Notes: generated by a model not told the origin, from the letters alone. Counted from the stretch's first letter, positions 1 to 5,587 are shown. The stretch: 6,420 bases of DNA from Actinomycetota bacterium (GCA_019348575.1 JAHWJE010000100.1:1-6420); one strand, 5' to 3'. Made by a program: numbers and translations.

Positions 1-69
1 CACTTCCGATCTGTCCTGAACCGGCTGGAGGCGGCGCTGCGCGCGCGCACGGCCGCCGCCGGGCGTTGA
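1..69 (+). CDS. C-terminal end of an unrecognised protein (partial)
   Basis: An open frame runs in from the left edge for 22 codons and stops at TGA (67-69). The visible residues start HFRSVLNRLEAAL and end TAAAGR, an amphipathic Arg/Ala/Leu-rich tail. Almost every codon ends in G or C, as in the neighbouring genes, which supports a real coding end. It converges on the sirtuin gene, whose stop is about 63 bases away. No motif is visible, so I assign no function. Chance openness over 22 codons is possible in such GC-rich DNA, so confidence is moderate. Confidence 0.5.
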   Translation, partial: HFRSVLNRLEAALRARTAAAGR

Positions 70-78
70 CGCGCGGCG

Positions 79-121
79 CGTGCGGCGGTCCCGGCGGTCC
101 CGGCGGCCCCGCGGCCGCACG
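79..121. terminator. Possible bidirectional terminator hairpin between convergent genes
   Basis: CGTGCGGC (79-86) is an exact 8-bp inverted match to GCCGCACG (114-121), with a 27-base GC-rich loop containing the 9-bp tandem repeat. It sits between the plus-strand stop at 69 and the minus-strand stop at 133, where a shared terminator would be expected. There is no T-run on either side, so it is not a classical intrinsic terminator. In DNA this GC-rich, stems of this size can also arise by chance. Confidence 0.3.
83..109. repeat. Three tandem copies of a 9-bp unit
   Basis: The unit CGGCGGTCC occurs at 83-91 and 92-100, and a third copy with one T-to-C change sits at 101-109. It lies in the short non-coding gap between the two convergent genes. 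Simple GC-rich slippage is the likely origin. Confidence 0.7.
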
Positions 122-132
122 GCGGCTCGTTG

Positions 133-897
133 CTACGCCAGAGCGCCCACGAGCGCCCGCAGCTGCTCCTCCACGTCACCGCCGAGCCGAAGCACGGCTC
201 GCGCGTCGTATGGCGTCGGGCCCTGCGTGACGATCGCGACCTCGCCCCCGTGGCGCAGCGTGATGCCGGGCAGTTGCGCCACCGGATAGACCTCGAGCGA
301 GGACCCGATGCACAGCAGCAGGTCGGCGTCCTCGGCCAGCTGCGTCGCCCGCTCGAGCGCCGCGGCGGGGAGGAACTCGCCGAACAGCACGACGTCGGGC
401 TTCAGCGTGCGCCCGCAGGCGCACGACGGCAGGTCGGCCTGGGCCAACTGCTCGAGCACCGTCGCCGACGCGACGCGCTGGCCGCACGAGAGACACGAGC
501 ACGTCGCGATCGACCCGTGCACTTCGACCAGCTCCCGTGTTCCGGCGCGGCGATGCAGCATGTCGATGTTCTGGGTGATCACGCCCCGCAGCAGGCCCCG
601 CCGCTCGAGCTCGACCAGAGCGCGATGGGCGCCGTTGGGCTCCTTGCCGCCCAGCGACCGGAAGCGCTCTCCGTAGAAGGCCCAGAAGCGCTCGGGGTTC
701 GCGCGCCAGGCGTCGATGTGCGCGACCTCCATCGGGTCGACGTTCTCCCAGATCCCGGTGCCGGGCGTGCGGAAGTCCGGGATCCCGGAGGGAACCGAGA
801 TCCCGGCGCCCGTCAACGCGACGACCGACCCGGCGCGGCGCACGAGCTCCGCCAGGGCCAGGACCTCGCTCGACCCCTCGCCTATCTGCCTGTCCAC
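133..897 (-). CDS. cobB: Sirtuin: NAD-dependent protein deacetylase/deacylase
   Basis: The 254-aa protein is a complete Sir2-family enzyme. The family removes acetyl or other acyl groups from lysines using NAD, giving nicotinamide and O-acyl-ADP-ribose. Visible motifs in order are GAGIS (30-34) and GIPDFR (38-43) for NAD binding, TQNID (108-112), HG with catalytic His127, a zinc knuckle from Cys135/Cys138 and Cys159/Cys161, KPDVVLFGE (166-174), and GSS (198-200). The IPDFR form and the CxC second zinc pair resemble Thermotoga Sir2 rather than SIRT5-like desuccinylases. In the ribose-binding loop I read VTQGPTP, where many relatives have an Asn at the Thr224 position. The start is GTG (895-897), inside the 3' end of the upstream fusion gene. 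No good Shine-Dalgarno precedes it, which points to translational coupling. No later start leaves the helix before GAGIS intact. The symbol is the generic bacterial one. Confidence 0.95.
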   Translation of the reverse strand: MDRQIGEGSSEVLALAELVRRAGSVVALTGAGISVPSGIPDFRTPGTGIWENVDPMEVAHIDAWRANPERFWAFYGERFRSLGGKEPNGAHRALVELERRGLLRGVITQNIDMLHRRAGTRELVEVHGSIATCSCLSCGQRVASATVLEQLAQADLPSCACGRTLKPDVVLFGEFLPAAALERATQLAEDADLLLCIGSSLEVYPVAQLPGITLRHGGEVAIVTQGPTPYDARAVLRLGGDVEEQLRALVGALA

Positions 898-2873
898 TGC
901 GGTCTGCGCTTACCCAGGAACGCGGCGATGCCCTCGCGCGCGTCGCCGGTCTGGAAGATCTCTCCGAAGGCGGTCTTCTCGGCCTCGATGCCCTCGTCCA
1001 GATCGGCGTCGCCGGCGGTCGTGCGCTTGATCGCCCCGACCGCGAGCGGCGCCTGCCCGCCGAGCTTGCGCGCCCACGCGCGCGCCACGTCGTGCAGCTC
1101 GTGGTCGGGCACGACGCGATTGACGAGCCCGATCTCGAAGGCCTCCTCGGCGGAGATCGGGTCGCCGGTGAGGTTGAGCTCCAGCGCGCGGGCCGTCCCG
1201 ACGAGCCGCGGCAGCCGCTGGGTGCCGCCGAAGCCGGGCATGATCCCGAGGTTGATCTCGGGCTGCCCGAAGCTCGCCGACTGCGCCGCGATCCGCACGT
1301 CACAGGCCATCGCGAGCTCGCAGCCTCCACCGTAGGCGACGGCGTTCACCGCGGCGATCGTGAGCGTGGCGGACTGCTCCATCCGCCGCAGCAGCGCATG
1401 CGCGTCGTCGAGCAGCTTCGCGCCGGTCGCCTCGTCCAGCTGCGTGAACGCCTTGACGTCGGCGCCAGCGCACCACAGCATCGGGTTCGCCGAGGCGACG
1501 ATCAGCGCGCGGACCGACGCGTCGGCCTCGACGTGCTCCCAGACTCGGGAAAGCTCTGCGATGACCTGCGGCGAGAGCGAGTTCGCGGGCGGCCGGTCAA
1601 GCCAGGCGATCGCGTAGCCGTCGCGCGTCTCGAGCTGCACCGCCTCGCCCTGCTCGAAGGCGTCGTCGGGCTGCTTGTAGGCGAAGAAGCCCTGCCCGCT
1701 CTTGGCGCCCAGGCGGCCCTGCGCGACGAGGCGGCGCAGGATCAGCGGCGGCGCGAACTGCTCGCCCCACTGCGCGGCGCCACGTTCGAGCGCCGCCAGC
1801 ACCTCGTCGAGCCCGGTCTGGTCGGCGCGCGCGAACGGCGGCGGGATCAGCCCCGCGCCGGCCATCATGCCGAGGTCGATGTCGCGCACGGTCGCCATGC
1901 CGTCCTCGAGCAGCAGGCAGGCCTCGACGAGCGCCTTGAGCACGAAGCGCTGCGTGACCTCCTCGTGGTCGAATCGCGTCTCGCCGTCAGAGCGCGGCTC
2001 GCCGTTCTCGTAGAAGCCCTTGCCCGTCTTGGCGCCCAGCTCGCCGGCCTCGACGAGCTTCTGCATGCCCTGGTGCACGTAGAAGGACTGGCTGCCATAG
2101 GACTGCTGGAGGTGCCGTGCGACGTGCAGGACCGTGTCGAGCCCGAGCAGGTCGGTGAGAAAGAACGGGCCCATCGGCGCCACGCGCGCCTGCGACACGG
2201 CGTCGTCGATCGCCTTGACCGACAGGCCGTTGTCCTCCTGGAAGCGCCAGATCTCGCTGATCGCCGAGTTGAGGATCCGGTTGACCACGAAGCCCGGCTC
2301 CTCGCCACAGGCGATCGGCAGCTTGCGGATCGTCTGCGCGAACGTGGTCGCGCTCTGCATCGTCTCCGCCGCCGTGTCGGCGCCCTCGACGATCTCGACG
2401 AGGCGCATCACCGAGGCCGGGTAGAAGAAATGGAAGCCCACCACCTTGTCGGGCCGCAAGGTCGCGTCGGCCATCTCGCTGATCGACAGCGAGGACGTGT
2501 TCGAGGCGAGGATCGCGTGGCCCGGCGTGACGGCGTCGAGCTCGGCGAAGACCGCCTGCTTGATCTCGATCCGCTCGGGGACGGCCTCGACGACGAAGTC
2601 GACGTCGCCGAAGCCCTCGTACCCGGTCGTCCCGGCGATGCGCCCGAGGATCTCCGTCGCCTGCGCGTCGGCCTGCTCCTGGCTGATCTTCTGCTTGTGG
2701 ACGAGCCCGCCGAGCTGCGCGCGCGTGACCTCCTCGGCCTTCTTCAGGCCGAGGTCGACGAACTCCTGCCTGACGTCCTTCAGCACCACGGGGATGCCCG
2801 CGGAGGCGATGACCTGGGCGATCTCTCCGCCCATCGTCCCTGCTCCGACGACCGCGGCCTTGAACACGAACAC
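882..2873 (-). CDS. Fused 3-hydroxyacyl-CoA dehydrogenase / enoyl-CoA hydratase
   Basis: This 663-aa bifunctional enzyme should hydrate enoyl-CoA to L-3-hydroxyacyl-CoA and oxidise that to 3-ketoacyl-CoA with NAD, the two middle steps of beta-oxidation. Residues 1-185 form the NAD-binding Rossmann domain (GAGTMGGEIAQ at 10-20; SNTSSL at 124-129; catalytic pair His148 and Glu160; Asn198). Two C-terminal dehydrogenase domains follow, about 190-290 and 303-400, ending KTGKGFY and KSGQGFF. The crotonase domain covers about 410-655, with the oxyanion-hole segment CAGAD (468-472), GGGCE with Glu519, and GQPE with Glu539. These glutamates are 20 residues apart, as in rat hydratase (Glu144/Glu164). 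The order dehydrogenase-then-hydratase matches FadN-like and archaeal fusions and is the reverse of FadB. The start is GTG, ten bases after AAGGAG on the minus strand. The gene overlaps the sirtuin start by 16 bases. No thiolase lies in the window. Confidence 0.95.
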   Translation of the reverse strand: MFVFKAAVVGAGTMGGEIAQVIASAGIPVVLKDVRQEFVDLGLKKAEEVTRAQLGGLVHKQKISQEQADAQATEILGRIAGTTGYEGFGDVDFVVEAVPERIEIKQAVFAELDAVTPGHAILASNTSSLSISEMADATLRPDKVVGFHFFYPASVMRLVEIVEGADTAAETMQSATTFAQTIRKLPIACGEEPGFVVNRILNSAISEIWRFQEDNGLSVKAIDDAVSQARVAPMGPFFLTDLLGLDTVLHVARHLQQSYGSQSFYVHQGMQKLVEAGELGAKTGKGFYENGEPRSDGETRFDHEEVTQRFVLKALVEACLLLEDGMATVRDIDLGMMAGAGLIPPPFARADQTGLDEVLAALERGAAQWGEQFAPPLILRRLVAQGRLGAKSGQGFFAYKQPDDAFEQGEAVQLETRDGYAIAWLDRPPANSLSPQVIAELSRVWEHVEADASVRALIVASANPMLWCAGADVKAFTQLDEATGAKLLDDAHALLRRMEQSATLTIAAVNAVAYGGGCELAMACDVRIAAQSASFGQPEINLGIMPGFGGTQRLPRLVGTARALELNLTGDPISAEEAFEIGLVNRVVPDHELHDVARAWARKLGGQAPLAVGAIKRTTAGDADLDEGIEAEKTAFGEIFQTGDAREGIAAFLGKRRPQWTGR

Positions 2874-2883
2874 GCTGTCAGCT

Positions 2884-2889
2884 CTCCTT
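2884..2889 (-). promoter_or_regulatory. Ribosome binding site of the HAD-ECH gene
   Basis: On the minus strand AAGGAG is followed by ten bases and then GTG (2871-2873). This fixes the GTG as the start in preference to the next in-frame GTG two codons later, which would be 16 bases away. Confidence 0.7.
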
Positions 2890-2943
2890 GTCGATGGTCA
2901 TCTCATGTGGCGCCAGCAGCTGCCGCGCGACGACCGGTGGCAC

Positions 2944-3417
2944 TCAGCCCACCAGCTCGCGCCGGATCAGGTCGACCGCCGCGGCGAGCTCGTCGAGCCG
3001 CGGCGCGACGTCGCTGGCCAGGCGGTCGCGCTCCGCGCCGCCGGCCGGCGTCAGCTCGTAGAAGCGGCGCGAGCGGCGCTCGGGGTGCTCCCACCTGCCC
3101 GCGACGAGGCCCTCGGCCTCCAGCGCGCGCAGCAGCGGATACATCGTGTTGGGGTTCACGCCGATCAGGCCGCCGGTCAACTCGCTCACGCGCTCCATCA
3201 GCTGGTTGCCGTACGAGGGCCCGGGGCCGAGCAGGTGCAGGACGAGCAGTCGCAGCAGCCCGGCCTTGCGCAGGCCGGCGACGAGCGGATCGCTCGATCC
3301 CGGCCCGCCCGCCCCGCCGCCGGCCGTCGTCGCCCGCGTGCCGGCGGCCGTCCGGACGTCGCTCTGGGCGGCCGCGTCGGCGACGGCGTCCTGCGTCGAC
3401 GGACGGCGGGCGGCCAT
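2944..3417 (-). CDS. PadR-family transcriptional regulator
   Basis: The protein has 157 residues. Residues about 52-125 are a PadR winged helix-turn-helix: LLRLLVLHLLGPGPSYG, then a recognition helix in NPNTMYPLLRALEAEGLV (88-105), then a wing ending RRFYELTPAG. The short helical tail (about 128-157) fits the small PadR subfamily, where it mediates dimerisation. PadR proteins are usually local repressors released by small phenolic or hydrophobic ligands. Residues 1-48 are Ala/Gly/Thr/Arg-rich and look disordered; no internal start removes them, so ATG (3415-3417) is kept. It lies between the dehydrogenase (93-base gap) and the fusion enzyme (70-base gap), on the same strand. A role in controlling this cluster is likely by position only. 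I found no clear ATGT-N8-ACAT PadR-type site in the gaps. Confidence 0.9.
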   Translation of the reverse strand: MAARRPSTQDAVADAAAQSDVRTAAGTRATTAGGGAGGPGSSDPLVAGLRKAGLLRLLVLHLLGPGPSYGNQLMERVSELTGGLIGVNPNTMYPLLRALEAEGLVAGRWEHPERRSRRFYELTPAGGAERDRLASDVAPRLDELAAAVDLIRRELVG

Positions 3418-3464
3418 CCGTCCAGTATGCCCCCACTCGTGCGCGCCACCCTCGCCCGAACGAC

Positions 3465-3493
3465 TGCGCGCGGCCCAGGGCAGCGCCCGCGCA
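3465..3493. other. GC-rich inverted repeat upstream of the PadR gene
   Basis: TGCGCG (3465-3470) pairs exactly with CGCGCA (3488-3493) around a 17-base loop, in the 93-base gap between the dehydrogenase stop and the PadR start. It could be an attenuating stem, an RNA processing stem or a regulator site. There is no T-run and the stem is short, so chance is a serious alternative. Confidence 0.25.
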
Positions 3494-3510
3494 CGATGTC
3501 GTCGCGCTGG

Positions 3511-4683
3511 TCAGGCCGTCGCCGTCGCCGGCTCTTCGATGCGCCGCGGCAGCAGCGTCTCGCGGGCGATGACGAGCCGCTGGATCTGCGACGTGCCCTC
3601 GTAGAGCTGCATGATCTTCGCGTCGCGCATGAGCTTCTCGACCGGGTAGTCCTTGATGAAGCCGTAGCCGCCGTAGATCTGCACGGCGTCGGTTGCGACC
3701 TCCATCGCCGAGTCGGCGGCGAAGCGCTTGGCGTGCGAGGACTCCAGCGTGTTGCGCTTGCCCTGGTCGAGCAGGACGGCGCTGTTCCAGGTCGCCAACC
3801 GCGAGAGGTGCACCTTCGTCGCCATGTCGGCGATCATGAACTGGATCGCCTGGTGCATCGCGATCGGCACGCCGAACTGCACGCGCTCCTTGGAGTACGT
3901 CGTCGCGTACTCGAAGGCGGCGCGGGCGATCCCGGTCGCCATCGCGGCGACGCCGGGGCGCGTGCGGTCGAGCACCATCATCGCGAGCTTGAAGCCCTTG
4001 TTCTCCTCGCCGAGCAGGTAGCGCGCGGCGACCTCGGTGTCGTTGAAGGTGATCGTCGCGGTGTTCGAGGCCCGCTGGCCCATCTTGTCCTCCTTCTTGT
4101 CCACGATCACCGTGGCGTCCCTGCGGACGAGGAAGGCGGAGATGCCGCGGTGGCCGGCCTCGGGGTCGGTCTTCGCGTAGACGACGTACCAGTCGGCGTA
4201 GCTGCCGTTGGTGATGAAGCACTTCGAGCCGTTGAGGACGTACTTGTCGCCCTTGCGGACGGCGCGCGTGCGCATGCCGGAGACGTCGGAGCCGGCGTCG
4301 GGCTCGGTGAGGCAGAAGGACGCGAGCTTCGGCCCGGAGACGAGCTCCTCGGCGAACTCGCGCTTGACCTCCTCAGCGCCGGCGAGCATGACGGGGGCGG
4401 AGGCCAGGCCGTTGGCGCCGAGCGAGGTCTGCACGCCCGAGCAGCCCCACGAGAGCTCCTCCTCGATGATGCAGCCGTCGAGGTAGTTCAGGCCCGGTCC
4501 GCCGTACTCCTCGGGGATGTGTGTGTTCATCAGGCCGACATCGTGCGCCTTCTCGATGATCGCCTGCGGCCATGTGCCCTCGCGGTCGAGCTCCCAGGCG
4601 ACGGGACGAATCTCCTTGGCCGCGAAGTCGTGCGCGAGCTCGCGGAGGCTCTTCTGCTCGTCGCTGAGGGTGAAATCGACCAT
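3511..4683 (-). CDS. Acyl-CoA dehydrogenase, medium-chain (MCAD-like) type
   Basis: The 390-aa protein is full length for the family. It is an FAD enzyme that makes the trans-2-enoyl-CoA, the first step of beta-oxidation, passing electrons to ETF. The first family signature is CLTEPDAGSDVSG (124-136), at the FAD and substrate site. DRTRPGVAA (239-247) and the helix around ERVQFG follow. The second signature covers about 319-342 and includes DAVQIYGGYGF. The catalytic base is Glu362 in LYEGTSQIQR, the position of Glu376 in human MCAD, where the motif is nearly identical. The position of that glutamate argues against isovaleryl- or long-chain-type enzymes, where the base lies on another helix. 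Actual chain-length preference cannot be read from sequence. AGGAG lies six bases before ATG. It is the first gene of the minus-strand cluster, next to a near-palindromic operator candidate. Confidence 0.96.
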   Translation of the reverse strand: MVDFTLSDEQKSLRELAHDFAAKEIRPVAWELDREGTWPQAIIEKAHDVGLMNTHIPEEYGGPGLNYLDGCIIEEELSWGCSGVQTSLGANGLASAPVMLAGAEEVKREFAEELVSGPKLASFCLTEPDAGSDVSGMRTRAVRKGDKYVLNGSKCFITNGSYADWYVVYAKTDPEAGHRGISAFLVRRDATVIVDKKEDKMGQRASNTATITFNDTEVAARYLLGEENKGFKLAMMVLDRTRPGVAAMATGIARAAFEYATTYSKERVQFGVPIAMHQAIQFMIADMATKVHLSRLATWNSAVLLDQGKRNTLESSHAKRFAADSAMEVATDAVQIYGGYGFIKDYPVEKLMRDAKIMQLYEGTSQIQRLVIARETLLPRRIEEPATATA

Positions 4684-4689
4684 GGGTTG

Positions 4690-4694
4690 CTCCT
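4690..4694 (-). promoter_or_regulatory. Ribosome binding site of the acyl-CoA dehydrogenase gene
   Basis: On the minus strand AGGAG is six bases before the ATG at 4681-4683, which is near-ideal spacing. It supports this ATG as the start. Confidence 0.75.
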
Positions 4695-4700
4695 GAAGAA

Positions 4701-4710
4701 GGTTCGAACC
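4701..4710. promoter_or_regulatory. 10-bp perfect palindrome in the acyl-CoA dehydrogenase leader
   Basis: GGTTCGAACC is exactly self-complementary and lies between the dehydrogenase ribosome binding site and the larger near-palindrome at 4719-4734. It could be a second regulator site. It also resembles a tRNA T-arm, but no tRNA surrounds it. Confidence 0.3.
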
Positions 4711-4718
4711 AGCCTAGA

Positions 4719-4734
4719 TTGACTGGTCAGTCAA
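4719..4734. promoter_or_regulatory. Putative operator TTGACTGGTCAGTCAA between divergent genes
   Basis: The two 7-bp arms TTGACTG and CAGTCAA are exact inverted copies around a 2-base centre. It is centred about 44 bases from the dehydrogenase ATG and about 95 from the plus-strand membrane-protein ATG. The form and length are typical of sites for dimeric helix-turn-helix repressors of the TetR family, which often govern fatty-acid genes. This regulator assignment is inference; no TetR gene is in the window. Each arm also reads TTGACT, the -35 consensus apart from its last base, but I find no convincing -10 at 16-18 bases on either strand. A TAGGCT stands 12 bases away on the minus strand, which is too close. 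Confidence 0.55.
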
Positions 4735-4820
4735 CTGCGTGTCGCGGCAAGCGTAGCGGACGTCGCAGGCGCTGTCGACGGACGACGGGCACGAGCTGCG
4801 CGGCTGCGATCATCCATGAG

Positions 4821-5225
4821 ATGCAGGAGGCCTTCGGCACGCTCGTCTGGGTGGTCGCGGCGGTGGGCGCGATCGTCGCGATCTACACGCTGCTCGGGAC
4901 CGGCCGCAGCTACCGCGAGATCGGCGGCGGCGGGATCGCGCACGACGACGACGAGGCGATCGGCGCCGATGCCGCGCGCGACGCCGAGATCCGCCAGATG
5001 CTCGAGGGGCGAAACGCGCGACGGGCGCGGCGCGGCGAGGCGCCGCAGGACGTCGAGGCCGAGTTCGCCGCGCTCACTCGTCCACCGCCCGCGGGTGCCG
5101 GCGACGAGCTGCGCGACGAGATCCGCCGGCATCTGCTTGCCCGCAGCGCGCGTCGGGTACGTGCTGGCCGCGAGCCGCTCGACGTCGAGGAGGAGATCGA
5201 GCGGCGGATCCGCGACCTTTCCTGA
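4821..5225 (+). CDS. Small single-pass membrane protein with a duplicated Arg-rich motif
   Basis: I do not recognise a named family. The 134-aa product starts MQEAFGTLVW and has one hydrophobic helix at about residues 5-25, followed by a Gly/Asp-rich linker (about 33-50). The remaining cytoplasmic-looking half contains two copies of a 27-residue unit, at 56-82 and 100-126, with 15 identities and no gap. The shared pattern is EIR..L..R.ARR.R followed by G..P.DVE.E. Each unit looks like a charged helical hairpin. The protein has about 21 Arg and no Lys. The start ATG lacks a clear Shine-Dalgarno. Upstream in-frame TTG at 4719 would add an Arg/Cys-rich leader and start inside the operator candidate, so I reject it. 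It is divergent from the dehydrogenase and 13 bases ahead of the acidic-protein gene. Similar one-helix proteins with a single such motif are, from memory, common in Thermoleophilia, without known function. Confidence 0.75.
   Translation: MQEAFGTLVWVVAAVGAIVAIYTLLGTGRSYREIGGGGIAHDDDEAIGADAARDAEIRQMLEGRNARRARRGEAPQDVEAEFAALTRPPPAGAGDELRDEIRRHLLARSARRVRAGREPLDVEEEIERRIRDLS
4986..5198 (+). repeat. Internal duplication within the membrane-protein gene
   Basis: The segments 4986-5066 and 5118-5198 encode the two 27-residue copies, offset by 44 codons. Conservation is clear at the protein level, with 15 of 27 residues identical in an ungapped alignment. This suggests an old duplication kept by selection. 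Confidence 0.75.
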
Positions 5226-5238
5226 TAGAGATCAAGCC

Positions 5239-5562
5239 ATGGCCAATCCGCGACAGTTCGACCTCGAAGACATCGTCAACCGCCCGGGGACGTACTTCAA
5301 CCCGCAGACCGAGGTGCTCGTCGTCATCGACGACTCCCCGGACGTCGACACGGAGATCTTCAACATGGAGGACTTCGAGGGCTCGGACTGGGTGCTGATC
5401 TCCGACGAGGTCCCGATCGACGGCGACGCCCGCGACGAGCTCATGCAGGTCTTCCAGGTCCGCCACGGCGCGAGCCTCGGCGCCGGTCTCGGCGCCGGTG
5501 ACGACATCGTCGACGCCGACGAGAACGCCGAGCCCGAGGCCGACGAGATCGCAGACGAGTAG
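5239..5562 (+). CDS. Small, very acidic, lysine-free protein of unknown function
   Basis: The 107-aa product begins MANPRQFDLEDIVNRPGTYF. I do not recognise a named family. Residues about 1-75 look folded, with a hydrophobic strand EVLVVIDD (25-32), a second strand DWVLISDEVPI (50-60) and a short helix to about 73. Residues 77-107 are a Gly/Ala linker and an acidic tail. I count about 30 Asp/Glu against four Arg and no Lys, so the pI must be very low. There is no signal peptide or membrane segment, which implies a cytoplasmic protein. The ATG is 13 bases after the membrane-protein stop, so the two are probably co-transcribed. The same frame stays open upstream to 4816, but that part overlaps the membrane protein and reads as Arg/Ser-rich noise, so the start is placed here. 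The Shine-Dalgarno is weak. Confidence 0.8.
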   Translation: MANPRQFDLEDIVNRPGTYFNPQTEVLVVIDDSPDVDTEIFNMEDFEGSDWVLISDEVPIDGDARDELMQVFQVRHGASLGAGLGAGDDIVDADENAEPEADEIADE

Positions 5563-5569
5563 GCGCGAC

Positions 5570-5587
5570 GCGAAGCGGCCGATTCGC
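5570..5587. other. Imperfect 18-bp inverted repeat after the acidic-protein gene
   Basis: GCGAAGCGG and CCGATTCGC are inverted copies with one mismatched pair, starting eight bases after the acidic-protein stop and 56 bases before the aldolase ATG. It could be a weak stem ending the upstream transcript or an operator for the aldolase gene. There is no T-run directly after it; a TTTGGTTTT stretch lies about 23 bases further on. Confidence 0.35.

Noticed and set aside
2878..2901. Seven-codon leader peptide (MTIDKES) just before the fusion gene
   Set aside because: It has no ribosome binding site of its own, and the AAGGAG of the real gene supplies its Lys-Glu codons. Nothing resembles an attenuator.
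1092..3572. An 826-codon plus-strand open frame opposite the fusion and PadR genes
   Set aside because: Its product is a monotonous mix of Arg, Leu, Asp, Val and Glu, then Arg/Pro/Ala, as expected from the strand opposite genes with GC-rich third positions. It has no recognisable domain and covers well-identified genes.
4701..4710. Possible tRNA T-arm (GGTTCGAACC)
   Set aside because: No acceptor, D or anticodon arms are found on either side or strand; it is better taken as a short palindrome.
2446..4722. A 758-codon plus-strand open frame opposite the acyl-CoA dehydrogenase
   Set aside because: Same cause: antisense shadow of strongly biased codons, crossing a gene boundary and the non-coding gap at 3418-3510.
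4719..4734. TTGACT within the palindrome as a -35 box on either strand
   Set aside because: No acceptable -10 hexamer lies 16-18 bases downstream on either strand; the arms are explained by the inverted repeat.
4816..5562. A single 248-aa plus-strand protein ending in the acidic domain
   Set aside because: The first 141 codons overlap the membrane-protein gene in another frame and read as Arg/Ser-rich noise. Sensible sequence starts only at ATG 5239.
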